From positions 62,001-126,000 of the forward strand of contig MEOL01000052.1 in NCBI GenBank assembly GCA_001769215.1: 64,000 bases of DNA. The letters are read 5' to 3'. This DNA is from Bacteroidetes bacterium GWF2_41_31 (lineage in GTDB: Bacteria > Bacteroidota > Bacteroidia > Bacteroidales > F082). Shown one piece after another: positions 47,293 to 56,604 of the stretch (the stretch's first letter is position 1; every line of letters starts with the position of its first letter). Under the pieces are notes generated by a model. It saw only the letters and a program-made list of their open reading frames with translations, did no database searches and was not told the DNA's origin. Position numbers and translations under genes: made by a program.

Positions 47293-47342
47293 CCTCTGAA
47301 ATCAATTAAAAATCAGAATTCGAAATTCAATCAATAAAAAAA

Positions 47343-47822
47343 ATGGAAACTTCAAAAAGACTTTATCGCTCCTCAACCCACAAGGTAATTGGTGGTGTTG
47401 CAGCCGGGTTGGCTGATTATTTTCTCATCGACCCCGTATTGGTCAGGGTTTTATTTGTTCTGGTGGCATTTTTTGGTGGCGGAGGTGTACTGATTTATAT
47501 AGTACTTTGGATTGTTGTGCCTATTCAGGTGAGCAATCCTAACGACATGTATCGTCATGCATCCACTCACTATAAGAGTGCCGAAAATACCGGAGTTAAA
47601 TCGGATGAAACGTTCATGCCGATTGAAACTCCTCGGCAGTCGAATACGGGACTTATTGCCGGCATAGTACTTATTTTTATTGGCTTATTATTTCTTATTG
47701 ATCGCCTGATGCCGTGGTACAACATCACTTCTTTGTGGCCACTTATCCTGGTAGCCTTAGGCGTTATTATTATAAAACCAGACTTATTTAAAAACTCTAA
47801 AAACCAAAGCAATGAAATTTAG
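47343..47822 (+). CDS. PspC-domain membrane protein
   Basis: A 159-residue inner-membrane protein. KRLYRSSTHKVIGGVAAGLA with DYFLIDPVLVRVLFVLVAFF and GGGGVLIYIVLWIVVPI is a complete PspC domain (residues about 5-62). After a polar linker, GLIAGIVLIFIGLLFLIDRL and a final short helix (WPLILVALGVIIIKP) form a DUF5668-like LiaF N-terminal transmembrane pair. PspC domains take part in envelope stress responses. Its 3' end overlaps the next gene by 11 bases, so the two are translationally coupled. Confidence 0.9.
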   Translation: METSKRLYRSSTHKVIGGVAAGLADYFLIDPVLVRVLFVLVAFFGGGGVLIYIVLWIVVPIQVSNPNDMYRHASTHYKSAENTGVKSDETFMPIETPRQSNTGLIAGIVLIFIGLLFLIDRLMPWYNITSLWPLILVALGVIIIKPDLFKNSKNQSNEI

Positions 47823-48708
47823 AAATATTTTTTGGGGAATTATCCTGATCTTTTTAGGGATACTGTTTACACTTGAAAACCTAAACGTCCTCGACTTCGA
47901 CTGGTACAACATGTGGCGCTTGTGGCCTGTGATTTTTATCCTATGGGGAATCTCCATCCTGCCCATAAAAGACATAATTAAAATTGGGTTTGTCGTGGTG
48001 GTACTTGTAGGAAGTATTTATTACATGTTGAACGACAATGTTCGCTGGCGAATGGAAGAAGACAACTACACGGAAATTAATTCGCATGCAGTCAATCAGG
48101 AATTTCAGGTTCCTTACAACGACACCATGACGATGGCCTCACTTGATATGGAAATGGCTGCCGGTTCATTTACCTTGTACCAAACCAGTGATCAATTGGT
48201 GAATTTTGTCAAAAGCGGCTCGTTGGTTACCTATAAATATATTGTAAAGCAAGAAGATACCATTACCGAAGTGCGAATTATGATGGAAGACGGCGTACGC
48301 CTCAATTCCAAAAAGAATAACCGTGTCGATGTTCAACTCAATTCAATTCCGGTTTGGGACATGGATTTTGAAATAGGCGCGGCAGAAGTGGATCTCGACC
48401 TGAGTCCTTTTCGGCTGAAATCGTTTCGTCTGGAAGGCGGAGCTGCTGACATCAACATAAAACTGGGTGATCAATACCCTGATACTTATTTAGAAATTGA
48501 AGCAGGTGCTTCCTCCATCGAATTAAGAGTACCCGAATCATCCGGGTGTGAATTGAAAATCAGCACCGTGCTATCAGGCAGGACCATCTCGGGTTTTAAT
48601 CAGGTAGAACATGGTTTGTATCGTACAGGAAATTTCGACGAGGCCACCCATAAAATCTATATGGATGTAAATGCAGCCGTATCGAATTATTCGGTGATTA
48701 GATATTAA
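47812..48708 (+). CDS. LiaF-like membrane protein with C-terminal beta domain
   Basis: A 298-residue protein. Membrane helices FWGIILIFLGILFTLENLNV, MWRLWPVIFILWGISIL and IIKIGFVVVVLVGSIYYM match the DUF5668/LiaF transmembrane module. The remainder (about 95-298) is a repetitive beta-helix-like domain with 'MDFEIGAAEVDLDLSPFRLK' then 'LEGGAADINIKLGDQYPDTY' and 'LEIEAGASSIELRVPESSGC', the pattern of the YvqF/LiaF C-terminal domain. LiaF-type proteins repress envelope-stress two-component systems in Gram-positive bacteria; here the function is not established. Starts 11 bases inside the preceding gene. Confidence 0.88.
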   Translation: MKFRNIFWGIILIFLGILFTLENLNVLDFDWYNMWRLWPVIFILWGISILPIKDIIKIGFVVVVLVGSIYYMLNDNVRWRMEEDNYTEINSHAVNQEFQVPYNDTMTMASLDMEMAAGSFTLYQTSDQLVNFVKSGSLVTYKYIVKQEDTITEVRIMMEDGVRLNSKKNNRVDVQLNSIPVWDMDFEIGAAEVDLDLSPFRLKSFRLEGGAADINIKLGDQYPDTYLEIEAGASSIELRVPESSGCELKISTVLSGRTISGFNQVEHGLYRTGNFDEATHKIYMDVNAAVSNYSVIRY

Positions 48709-48747
48709 TACCAGAAACCTGAAATACAATATTACATGTGGGCTTGG

Positions 48748-48784
48748 CGGCGTTTTCAAAAGATTTTGAAAGCGCCGTTTTTTT
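48748..48784 (+). terminator. Strong Rho-independent terminator
   Basis: Arms CGGCGTTTTCAAAA (48748-48761) and TTTTGAAAGCGCCG (48764-48777) pair with one G-T wobble, followed by seven T. It ends the PspC/LiaF-like operon. Confidence 0.93.
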
Positions 48785-48818
48785 CGTGCGCCAGGAGAAT
48801 GCTTTCAGTTTTATTTAA

Positions 48819-49009
48819 TGAGTCCGATCTAAAAAGGTAATAGAACGATTTCAGCCACTTTTACCCCTCCCAGCCTGGCGGTAGGCAGGAATCCCCTAAA
48901 GGGGAAGTGGCTGAAAATCAGAACTCCCTTTAGTCCCGATGTCAATATCGGGAGGGGTTCATTCTGATTTTCAAATATTTTTATGATTCACCTTTTTAGA
49001 CCGGACTCA
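48819..49009. mobile_element. MITE-like element, family II, copy D (191 bp)
   Basis: Inverted ends at 48819-48838 and 48990-49009 (TGAGTCCGATCTAAAAAGGT and the reverse complement of TGAGTCCGGTCTAAAAAGGT, one mismatch). The interior matches copy C in reverse, plus about 60 extra bases holding CCCGAT/ATCGGG and the pair GAAAATCAGA/TCTGATTTTC. TTTAA occurs directly on both sides (48814-48818 and 49010-49014), a possible 5-bp target duplication. Confidence 0.85.
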
Positions 49010-49098
49010 TTTAATTATAAAAGCATAAAAAAAACCTGTTTTGCATCACACTTTTTGGTTACTTTGCACGTTTCTTTGAATAAACATAATTTGCGATT

Positions 49099-51429
49099 AT
49101 GAAAATTAGATACCTTCTTGTATTTTTATTTGTTTTTTGCCTGTCGCTCACACAAGTTTCATTAAAAGCCCAGGAGGCAACCGTTCGGGGGTTTTTGTAT
49201 GAGGAAGAATCGGGCGAACCTGCCATTTTTGCCAACGTGGTACTTAAAGGAACCAACTTTGGCGCTTCCACTGATGTAAACGGGTATTTTTTAATTTCAA
49301 AAATCCCCCCCGGCGACTATACACTCATGGTCACTTATCTTGGATTTGATACCATCAGCGAATTGATCTCCTTGTCAAAAGGAGCATTGCTCAATAAAAA
49401 GCTGTTTGTAAAAAAGGGATCTTTTAATCTGGAGACGGTAACGGTGAGTGCCGAACGCACGGAAGCCCGGACAGAAACCAAGATGTCAGTGGTCAAGATT
49501 TCGCCCAAAGACATCAAGCAAATTCCAAGCGTGGGAGGCCAGGCCGACTTTGCTCAGTATTTACAGGTAGTTCCGGGAGTTGTATTCACAGGCGATCAGG
49601 GTGGGCAGTTTTATATCCGTGGGGGATCTCCCATTCAAAACAAGGTGATGCTGGACGGGATGACCATCTACAATCCGTTTCATTCCATCGGGTTGTTTTC
49701 AGTTTTTGAAACCGATTTGATCCGCAACGCCTCCATTTATACCGGTGGATACAATGCCGAATATGGGGGAAGAATTTCTTCCGTCATGGATATAACTACC
49801 AAAGACGGGAACAAAAAGCGCATGTCGGGTGTGTGTGGAGCATCTACTTTTGGTGCCCGTGCAATGGTTGAAGGCCCCATAAAAAAACAAAATTCACCCG
49901 ACGAGGGAAGTGCTTCTTTTGTCTTGTCGTTTAAAAATTCATATCTGGCAGAAAGTTCAAAGGTTTTATACGAGTATGTGGATAAAGACGGGCTCCCGTT
50001 TAATTTTGCCGATATTTACGGAAAAGTAACCCTCAATGCAGCCAATGGCAGCAAGATAAGCCTCTTTGGTTTTAATTTCACCGACAATGTAAGCAACTAT
50101 AAGGCTATTTCCGATTTTGGATGGAAATCGTTTGGTGGAGGTTCGAGTTTTGTGGTCATTCCCGGAAAAGCACCTGTACTCATCGAAGGAATTGTGGCCT
50201 ATTCCAAGTACGAAACCAAGGTAAAATCAACCACGCTTAACGACAGAAAAAGTGCGATCAGCGGATTCAATGCGGCCATCAATTTTACTTATTTCATGGG
50301 TAAAAATGAATTAAAATATGGTGTTGAACTCGAAGGATACCGCACTGAATATCTGTTTAAGAATTTTGTGAATACGGAAATTAATCAAACCGAAAACACT
50401 ACACAGCTTGGCTTATATGCCAAATACAAGTTTATCGTGAACAAGTTTATTTTTGAACCGGGCTTTCGCCTGGAATGGTATGCCTCTTTGGCCGAAGCCA
50501 GTCCTGAACCCCGGTTGGCCATTAAATACAATGCCAACGATTGGTTTAGGTTGAAATTTGCTGGTGGCGTCTATTCGCAAAATTTTATCGCGGCCTCATC
50601 CGATCGTGATGTGGTGAACTTGTTTTATGGATTTCTCTCGGGACCAGAAAACCTGCCTGATCAGTTTGATGGAAAGAAAAGAACCAGCAGGGTTCAGAAA
50701 GCCGATCATTTAATTCTCGGTGCTGAGTTTGATCTGAGCAACTCCGTAAGCCTGAATGTGGAAGGATACTACAAATATTTTCCGCAGCTTACCAACATCA
50801 ACCGAAATAAATTGTACAACGAGTCGGAGGCGCCTCAGGGAGCTTCTGAGGTGGAATATAAAGATTTTATCCTTGAAAAAGGAAATGCCTATGGAATGGA
50901 CATGGTGCTGAAGTATGACTATAAAAAGGCATATGTGTGGCTGGTTTATTCACTGGGGTTCGTCACCCGCCAGTTTGAAGACAAATATGGTGAGATGGTC
51001 AGCTATACGCCTCACTTCGATCGCCGCCACAATGTGAACTTTGTATTTTCTTACATTACCGGTCCAAAACTTGAGTGGGAATTTGGTGCTCGTTGGAACC
51101 TGGGAACAGGCTTTCCTTTCACCCAGGTGCAGGGATTTTATGAATCACTCACGTTTCCGGATGGCATCAATTCAAACGTTGGAACCGAAAATGGCGATCT
51201 CGGTGTGATTTACGCCGATTTATACAAGGGCCGACTGCCGGTTTATCACCGTCTGGACATAGATGTAAAACGGAACTTCTTCCTGAGCGCCAATACCAAA
51301 CTGGTGGCCGACCTGAGTGTGACCAATGTGTATGACCGTAAAAATGTTTTCTATGTTGACCTGATTACCAGCAAGGTGGTTTATCAGTTGCCCTTTATGC
51401 CCAGCTTTGGTTTGAGCTTGTATTTTTAA
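49099..51429 (+). CDS. TonB-dependent receptor with carboxypeptidase-like N-terminal domain
   Basis: A 776-residue outer-membrane receptor. Signal peptide (YLLVFLFVFCLSLTQVSLKA, then QEATV). Residues about 28-110 are a CarboxypepD_reg-like domain (GFLYEEESGEPAIFANVVLK, GYFLISKIPPGDYTLMVTYL). The plug follows (RGGSPIQNKVMLDGMTIYNP, then RNASIYTGGYNAEYGGRISS). The rest is a 22-strand-type barrel, shorter than SusC, ending SFGLSLYF with the C-terminal Phe of barrel proteins. No SusD-like partner is adjacent and no substrate can be assigned. Its promoter region is beside copy D of the family II element, and it ends at a hairpin terminator. Confidence 0.93.
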   Translation: MKIRYLLVFLFVFCLSLTQVSLKAQEATVRGFLYEEESGEPAIFANVVLKGTNFGASTDVNGYFLISKIPPGDYTLMVTYLGFDTISELISLSKGALLNKKLFVKKGSFNLETVTVSAERTEARTETKMSVVKISPKDIKQIPSVGGQADFAQYLQVVPGVVFTGDQGGQFYIRGGSPIQNKVMLDGMTIYNPFHSIGLFSVFETDLIRNASIYTGGYNAEYGGRISSVMDITTKDGNKKRMSGVCGASTFGARAMVEGPIKKQNSPDEGSASFVLSFKNSYLAESSKVLYEYVDKDGLPFNFADIYGKVTLNAANGSKISLFGFNFTDNVSNYKAISDFGWKSFGGGSSFVVIPGKAPVLIEGIVAYSKYETKVKSTTLNDRKSAISGFNAAINFTYFMGKNELKYGVELEGYRTEYLFKNFVNTEINQTENTTQLGLYAKYKFIVNKFIFEPGFRLEWYASLAEASPEPRLAIKYNANDWFRLKFAGGVYSQNFIAASSDRDVVNLFYGFLSGPENLPDQFDGKKRTSRVQKADHLILGAEFDLSNSVSLNVEGYYKYFPQLTNINRNKLYNESEAPQGASEVEYKDFILEKGNAYGMDMVLKYDYKKAYVWLVYSLGFVTRQFEDKYGEMVSYTPHFDRRHNVNFVFSYITGPKLEWEFGARWNLGTGFPFTQVQGFYESLTFPDGINSNVGTENGDLGVIYADLYKGRLPVYHRLDIDVKRNFFLSANTKLVADLSVTNVYDRKNVFYVDLITSKVVYQLPFMPSFGLSLYF

Positions 51430-51457
51430 GATATTTCAAATCGATTATCCTCTTTTT

Positions 51458-51488
51458 ATCCCGGGAGCTTCCGTTTCCGGGATGATTT
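51458..51488 (+). terminator. Terminator of the TonB-dependent receptor gene
   Basis: ATCCCGG (51458-51464) and CCGGGAT (51477-51483) form a stem, followed by GATTTTTG. Confidence 0.7.
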
Positions 51489-51598
51489 TTGTCAATAATC
51501 AAATCCAATCCGGGTATGAAATCACCTTTGAAAGAAAAGGGAGTAAGACGTTTTAAACAGGAGTTAGGTTTCAGAACGACAAAACAGTTCTCATCCTT

Positions 51599-52894
51599 TT
51601 ACCTCATAAATCCTTCAATTTCATCCGGTTCAATTGGAATATTGGCCATCAGATTAATTGGCTCGCCCTCGGTAACCAGGATGTCATTCTCAAGGCGGAT
51701 ACCCAGGTTTTCTTCAGGGATATATATTCCCGGCTCGCAGGTAAGCACCATTCCCGGCGAAAGGATGCTCTCTTTTGGGCCAACATCATGCACATCGAGA
51801 CCAAGAAAATGAGCCGTGCCATGCATAAAATATTTTTTAAATAAAGGAGATTTCAGATCTTGAGCCTCCAATTCAGACAAAGTAAACAAACCCAGACCGA
51901 TCATTTCCTGTTCCATCAGCTCCTCCGTTCTCCTGTTGATTTGGTTGATGCTGTTTCCGGGCACATACAACTTGATGACTTCCCGTTGTACACGCAACAC
52001 CACCTGGTAACAAGTACGTTGCCGATCAGAAAAATGTCCGTTGACAGGGATGGTACGGCTCATGTCAGCGGAGTAATTCGCATATTCGGCACCCACGTCC
52101 AACAACACCAGATCCCCGTCCTTGCATTCCTGATCATTCTCTATATAATGCAAAATGCAGGCATTCTTCCCTGAAGCTATAATGGGCTGATATCCATGAC
52201 CATTTGCCCGGTTGATGGTGAATTCATGTTCAATTTCTGCCTGTACTTCCATTTCATTCATACCGGGTTTGATGGTTCTTAGTATCCTGCGAAAGGCTTT
52301 GTTGGTGATTTCGCAGGCTTCCTGAATCAACTTGATTTCCTCCTCCGATTTGATCATTCTTAATTGAGTGATTAATGGAGCTGCCCTATGATAGGTATGT
52401 AATGGAAAACTTTCTTTGAGAGCCAATCCAATTCGCTCATTTCTGTCTTTAACTTCACTAAAAAATTTAGGATATTCATTAAAATTCAGATAGATATTTA
52501 TTGCCCAGGCAAGCAATTCGCGTAAAACCAGGTCATAATCTTCAACAAATCGAATTTGATCGACACCTGAAATTGCCCTGGCTTCTTCAGCAGTGTATTT
52601 ATGTCCTTCCCATTGAGCCATGGTCTCATTGCTCCTGATGATGAACAAGACTTCCTGTAGCTGAGCATTGGGTGCTCCCGGAGCTATCACCAGTATGGTT
52701 TTTTCTTGTTCTATACCGGTTAGGTAGAACAGGTCCGACTGTTGACGAAAGGGAAAAAACTGGTCGCCGTTTCGTGGATACTGTTCGTTGGAATGAAAAA
52801 TCGCCACCGATTTATTCGAAAGCAGGTTGGCAAATCGATTCCTGTTATCCGAAAAAAGTTTTGAGTGAATGGGTAAATAGCGCATAAGCTTCAT
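51599..52894 (-). CDS. pepP: Xaa-Pro aminopeptidase (aminopeptidase P)
   Basis: A 431-residue cytosolic metallopeptidase. Residues 1-160 are the AMP_N domain (NRFANLLSNKSVAIFHSNEQ, FFPFRQQSDLFYLTGIEQEK). The pita-bread catalytic domain carries all five metal ligands in the expected places: LLDVGAEYANYSADMSRTIP (two Asp), HGTAHFLGLDVHDVG (His), LTCEPGIYIPE (Glu) and GIRLENDILVTE (Glu). It removes N-terminal residues preceding proline. The Met at residue 4 (MRYLPIHSKLF) is an equally good start. Transcribed alone, divergent from sdhC; a -7 box (TAGATTTG on the minus strand) lies at 52914-52907. Confidence 0.95.
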   Translation of the reverse strand: MKLMRYLPIHSKLFSDNRNRFANLLSNKSVAIFHSNEQYPRNGDQFFPFRQQSDLFYLTGIEQEKTILVIAPGAPNAQLQEVLFIIRSNETMAQWEGHKYTAEEARAISGVDQIRFVEDYDLVLRELLAWAINIYLNFNEYPKFFSEVKDRNERIGLALKESFPLHTYHRAAPLITQLRMIKSEEEIKLIQEACEITNKAFRRILRTIKPGMNEMEVQAEIEHEFTINRANGHGYQPIIASGKNACILHYIENDQECKDGDLVLLDVGAEYANYSADMSRTIPVNGHFSDRQRTCYQVVLRVQREVIKLYVPGNSINQINRRTEELMEQEMIGLGLFTLSELEAQDLKSPLFKKYFMHGTAHFLGLDVHDVGPKESILSPGMVLTCEPGIYIPEENLGIRLENDILVTEGEPINLMANIPIEPDEIEGFMR

Positions 52895-52906
52895 AGTTTA
52901 AGGTTA

Positions 52907-52914
52907 CAAATCTA
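52907..52914 (-). promoter_or_regulatory. pepP: -7 box (TAGATTTG) of pepP
   Basis: Minus-strand TAGATTTG, 12 bases upstream of the pepP start. -33 unclear. Confidence 0.4.
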
Positions 52915-53014
52915 ATTAAACCTCTGATTTAACCGGCACATCGCAACCAGTTTCGGACACTATTTAACATTGTTAAAAATAAACAGTATGCCAAAAATCC
53001 GTTGAAAAGTTTCA

Positions 53015-53022
53015 TACTTTTG
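53015..53022 (+). promoter_or_regulatory. -7 box (TACTTTTG) of the sdhCAB operon
   Basis: TACTTTTG matches TAnnTTTG, 49 bases before sdhC. No TTG at the 19-base position. Confidence 0.45.
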
Positions 53023-53071
53023 TTGCATAATTAACACCTACGTTTACAAAAATCACATAAAAAGCGTAATT

Positions 53072-53743
53072 ATGAGTAAATTTTATTCTTCGGTCACTAA
53101 GAAGATATGGATGTCGTTTATGGGTTTATTCCTGATGACATTTTTAGTTGTGCACCTGAGCATCAATCTTTTACTGGTTTTCGACCCAACCAAAAACCTG
53201 TTCAACGAAGCATCCCATTTTATGGGGACCAATCCTTTTATTCAATTATTTCAATGGGTTCTGTTTGCAGGATTTGTAGTTCACATCATCCTTGGCCTCA
53301 TTCTGCAAATTGAAAACTGGGTGGCCCGCCCCAAAGGATATCGCGTAAAAGCGATTTCGGAAGATTCTTTTTTTAGTAAATACATGATCCACACAGGGGT
53401 CATTATTTTCATTTTCCTTTCCATTCACTTCGTGAATTTCTTTTTGGTCGCTAAAGGCATTATCGGTGAAATTCCCAAAACCCAAATCGACGGAAAATCC
53501 GTTGACGATATGGGCGCCCTGGTAATTGCCCTGTTTCAAATGCCTTATTATGTGGTTGGTTACCTAATCGCGCTCTTGATACTGGGTTTTCACCTCGATC
53601 ATGGATTTCAATCAGCATTTCAGTCGCTTGGACTCAATCATCCAAAATACACACCTTTTATTAAAGGGTTTGGACATTTCTTTGCTATCCTCATTACCCT
53701 TGCTTTTATGTCGATTCCGCTGTTTATTTACTTTTCAAAATAA
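53072..53743 (+). CDS. sdhC: Succinate dehydrogenase/fumarate reductase cytochrome b subunit
   Basis: A 223-residue inner-membrane protein with five helices, as in the di-heme B-type enzymes of Bacteroidota. The heme-ligand-type His residues are seen in FLVVHLSINLLLVF, FAGFVVHIILGLIL, KYMIHTGVIIFIF, LSIHFVNFF and ILGFHLDHGFQSAFQSLGLN. It anchors SdhA and SdhB, and passes electrons to or from menaquinone. In anaerobic Bacteroidota the complex works as fumarate reductase; direction cannot be read here. The next gene starts six bases after its stop. sdhC-sdhA-sdhB is the usual order in the phylum. Confidence 0.95.
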   Translation: MSKFYSSVTKKIWMSFMGLFLMTFLVVHLSINLLLVFDPTKNLFNEASHFMGTNPFIQLFQWVLFAGFVVHIILGLILQIENWVARPKGYRVKAISEDSFFSKYMIHTGVIIFIFLSIHFVNFFLVAKGIIGEIPKTQIDGKSVDDMGALVIALFQMPYYVVGYLIALLILGFHLDHGFQSAFQSLGLNHPKYTPFIKGFGHFFAILITLAFMSIPLFIYFSK

Positions 53744-53749
53744 GATATT

Positions 53750-55696
53750 ATGACAAAGCTAGATTCAAAAATACCGGCCGGACCATTGGCCGAAAAATGG
53801 ACCAACTATAAAGCACACCAAAATCTGGTCAACCCGGCCAACAAACGAAAAGTGGATATCATTGTCATTGGTACCGGATTAGCCGGGGGTGCGGCCGCAG
53901 CAAGCCTCTCAGAACTTGGTTTTAACGTGAGTGTATTTTGTATTCAGGACAGTCCACGCCGGGCTCACAGCATTGCCGCCCAGGGTGGGATCAATGCCGC
54001 TAAAAATTACCCAAACGATGGCGACAGTGTCTATCGTCTGTTTTATGATACCATCAAAGGAGGTGACTACCGTGCCCGTGAATCCAATGTTTATCGTTTG
54101 GCCGAAGTGAGCAACAGCATCATCGACCAATGTGTGGCACAGGGAGTTCCATTTGCACGCGAATACGGTGGACTGCTCGACAACCGTTCATTTGGTGGGG
54201 CTTTGGTTTCCCGGACATTTTATGCGCGTGGTCAAACCGGTCAGCAGCTTTTGCTGGGTGCCTACAGTGCGTTGAGCAAACAAATAGGCAAAGGTGCGGT
54301 TAAGATGTACACCCGTCGTGAGATGCTTGACGTGGTTAAAATTGACGGACGGGCCCGTGGAGTGATCGTACGCAACCTGGTTACCGGAAAGCTGGAGCGT
54401 CATGCTGCCCATGCTGTACTATTGGCCACCGGTGGTTATGCCAATGTGTTTTTTCTCAGTACCAATGCCATGACTTCTAATGGAAGTGCTGCCTGGCGGG
54501 CTTATAAAAGAGGTGCATTTTTTGCCAATCCAAGTTTTGTGCAAATTCATCCCACCTGTATTCCCGTTCACGGCGACTACCAGTCGAAGCTGACGCTGAT
54601 GAGTGAAAGCCTTCGCAATGATGGCCGCATCTGGGTTCCGAAGAAAAAAGAAGACGCTGAAAAAATACAAAAAGGCCAGTTAAAAGCCACCGATATTGCT
54701 GAGGATGACCGTGATTATTATCTCGAACGCCGTTATCCTGCTTTTGGCAACCTGGTTCCCCGTGACGTGGCTTCCCGGGCCGCCAAAGAGCGCTGTGATG
54801 CCGGTTTTGGAGTGGGTTCCACCGGATTGGCCGTGTATCTTGATTTTAAATCATCCATCGCCCGGCTGGGCAAAAATGTGATCGAAGCGCGCTACGGGAA
54901 CCTCTTCCAGATGTACGAAAAAATTGTAGATGCCAATCCATATGAAACACCCATGATGATTTACCCTGCCATCCATTATACGATGGGCGGAACCTGGGTG
55001 GATTATGAATTGCAAAGCACCATCCCCGGCTTGTTTGTGGGTGGTGAGGCCAATTTTAGCGATCATGGAGCCAACCGTTTGGGAGCTTCGGCTCTGATGC
55101 AGGGCTTGTCCGATGGTTATTTTGTATTGCCTTATACCATGCAGAATTATCTGGCCGACCAGATTACAGTTCCTCACTTTAAAACCGATTCGGCTGAATT
55201 TGAAGCGGCTGAGAAAGAAGTGCAGGAGCGCATTAACAAACTCCTGGCTGTAAAAGGCGATCATACTGTAGATTCGTTCCACCGCCGTTTGGGTCTCATT
55301 ATGTGGGACAATGTGGGCATGGCCCGCAACAAGGCCGGCCTGGAAAAAGCCATTGTAGAGTTAAAAGCTTTACGCAAAGAATTCTGGCAACAAGTTAAAG
55401 TTCCCGGAACAAACGATGGTTTGAATGTGGAACTGGAAAAAGCCTTACGGGTGGCCGATTTTCTCGAATTGGGTGAGTTGTTGGCTTATGATGCTTTAAA
55501 CCGCAACGAATCGAGCGGAGGTCACTTCCGTGAAGAATACCAAACTCCTGAAGGCGAAGCCCTGCGTAACGACACAGAGTATATGTACGCCGCTGCCTGG
55601 GAATACAAAGGCGATGATCAGGAACCGGAACTTCACAAGGAACCCCTCATCTATGAGAACATCGAAGTGAAACAACGTAACTATAAAACTGCTTAA
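53750..55696 (+). CDS. sdhA: Succinate dehydrogenase/fumarate reductase flavoprotein subunit
   Basis: A 648-residue soluble subunit carrying FAD and the dicarboxylate site. [20 protein letters not shown] is the dinucleotide-binding turn; [20 protein letters not shown] contains the His that binds FAD covalently and the AQGGI block. [57 protein letters not shown] and [20 protein letters not shown] with [20 protein letters not shown] are catalytic and capping domain blocks. This long variant (about 640 residues) is that of the B-type enzymes. It sits between sdhC and sdhB. Confidence 0.97.
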   Translation: MTKLDSKIPAGPLAEKWTNYKAHQNLVNPANKRKVDIIVIGTGLAGGAAAASLSELGFNVSVFCIQDSPRRAHSIAAQGGINAAKNYPNDGDSVYRLFYDTIKGGDYRARESNVYRLAEVSNSIIDQCVAQGVPFAREYGGLLDNRSFGGALVSRTFYARGQTGQQLLLGAYSALSKQIGKGAVKMYTRREMLDVVKIDGRARGVIVRNLVTGKLERHAAHAVLLATGGYANVFFLSTNAMTSNGSAAWRAYKRGAFFANPSFVQIHPTCIPVHGDYQSKLTLMSESLRNDGRIWVPKKKEDAEKIQKGQLKATDIAEDDRDYYLERRYPAFGNLVPRDVASRAAKERCDAGFGVGSTGLAVYLDFKSSIARLGKNVIEARYGNLFQMYEKIVDANPYETPMMIYPAIHYTMGGTWVDYELQSTIPGLFVGGEANFSDHGANRLGASALMQGLSDGYFVLPYTMQNYLADQITVPHFKTDSAEFEAAEKEVQERINKLLAVKGDHTVDSFHRRLGLIMWDNVGMARNKAGLEKAIVELKALRKEFWQQVKVPGTNDGLNVELEKALRVADFLELGELLAYDALNRNESSGGHFREEYQTPEGEALRNDTEYMYAAAWEYKGDDQEPELHKEPLIYENIEVKQRNYKTA

Positions 55697-55717
55697 TTAA
55701 CATAAAATACCGGAACA

Positions 55718-56458
55718 ATGGATTTAAAACTTAAAATATGGAGACAACCCTCCGCCCATGCTGATGGTAAATTTGTTGACTATCAGGTGCATGAAATTTC
55801 AAAAGATGCTTCTTTCCTCGAAATGCTGGATATCCTCAACGAGGAACTGGTAAACAAAGGAGAAGACCCTGTGGCGTTTGACCACGACTGCCGCGAAGGC
55901 ATTTGCGGCATGTGTAGTTTGTTTATCAATGGACGACCTCACGGTCCCGATAATGCCATCACCACCTGTCAGTTGCACATGCGCAGGTTTAAGGATGGAG
56001 AAACCATTACCATCGAGCCCTGGCGTGCAAAACCTTTTCCTGTTATTAAGGATTTGATGGTTGACCGGAGTGCTTTCGATGAAATCATCCAGGCCGGTGG
56101 ATTTGTAAGTATTGCAACCGGTGGTGTCCCCGATGCCAATGCCATCCCCATCCGCAAACAAAATGCCGATTTGGCCATGGATGCCGCAGCCTGTATTGGA
56201 TGTGGTGCTTGTGTGGCAGCCTGTAAAAATGCATCGGCTATGTTGTTTGTGTCGGCGAAAGTATCGCAGTTTGCCCTGTTGCCACAAGGCAAGGTAGAAG
56301 CCAAAGAGCGTGTACAAAAAATGGTGGCCAAGATGGATGACCTGGGATTTGGAAACTGTACCAACACCTATGCCTGCGAAGCGGAATGTCCAAAAGAAAT
56401 TTCTGTTACCAACATCGCCCGCATGAACCGTGAGTTTTTGGTAGCGAAGTTGTCGTAG
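55718..56458 (+). CDS. sdhB: Succinate dehydrogenase/fumarate reductase iron-sulfur subunit
   Basis: A 246-residue subunit. The [2Fe-2S] ligands are in [20 protein letters not shown] with a later [10 protein letters not shown]. The C-terminal ferredoxin-like domain has [15 protein letters not shown] and [20 protein letters not shown], the ligands of the [4Fe-4S] and [3Fe-4S] clusters. It carries electrons between SdhA and the quinone site in SdhC. The gap to sdhA is 21 bases. Two tandem perfect hairpins follow the stop codon. Confidence 0.97.
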   Translation: MDLKLKIWRQPSAHADGKFVDYQVHEISKDASFLEMLDILNEELVNKGEDPVAFDHDCREGICGMCSLFINGRPHGPDNAITTCQLHMRRFKDGETITIEPWRAKPFPVIKDLMVDRSAFDEIIQAGGFVSIATGGVPDANAIPIRKQNADLAMDAAACIGCGACVAACKNASAMLFVSAKVSQFALLPQGKVEAKERVQKMVAKMDDLGFGNCTNTYACEAECPKEISVTNIARMNREFLVAKLS

Positions 56459-56465
56459 CAAACTT

Positions 56466-56526
56466 AACCCTGCAAGGGTTAAAACCCTTGCAGGGTTACA
56501 CCTTCGGTAGGTAAGACTACCGAAGG
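56466..56526 (+). terminator. Two tandem perfect hairpins after sdhB
   Basis: First hairpin: AACCCTGCAAGGGTT (56466-56480) and AACCCTTGCAGGGTT (56483-56497), exact over 15 bp. Second: CCTTCGGTAG (56501-56510) and CTACCGAAGG (56517-56526), exact over 10 bp. No T run follows either, so they may act as mRNA-stabilising or bidirectional terminator elements. Confidence 0.7.
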
Positions 56527-56604
56527 CATTAGGCATGAAACGCAAACGAGAAACGGGGACAAATAAAACAGGTTATATCCTTATTTAAAATCCGGGTCCT
56601 CTGG

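Noticed and set aside
55799-56545. Long minus-strand frame opposite sdhB
   Set aside because: It is antisense to a well-conserved gene, and its Cys/His-rich composition only mirrors the opposite strand.
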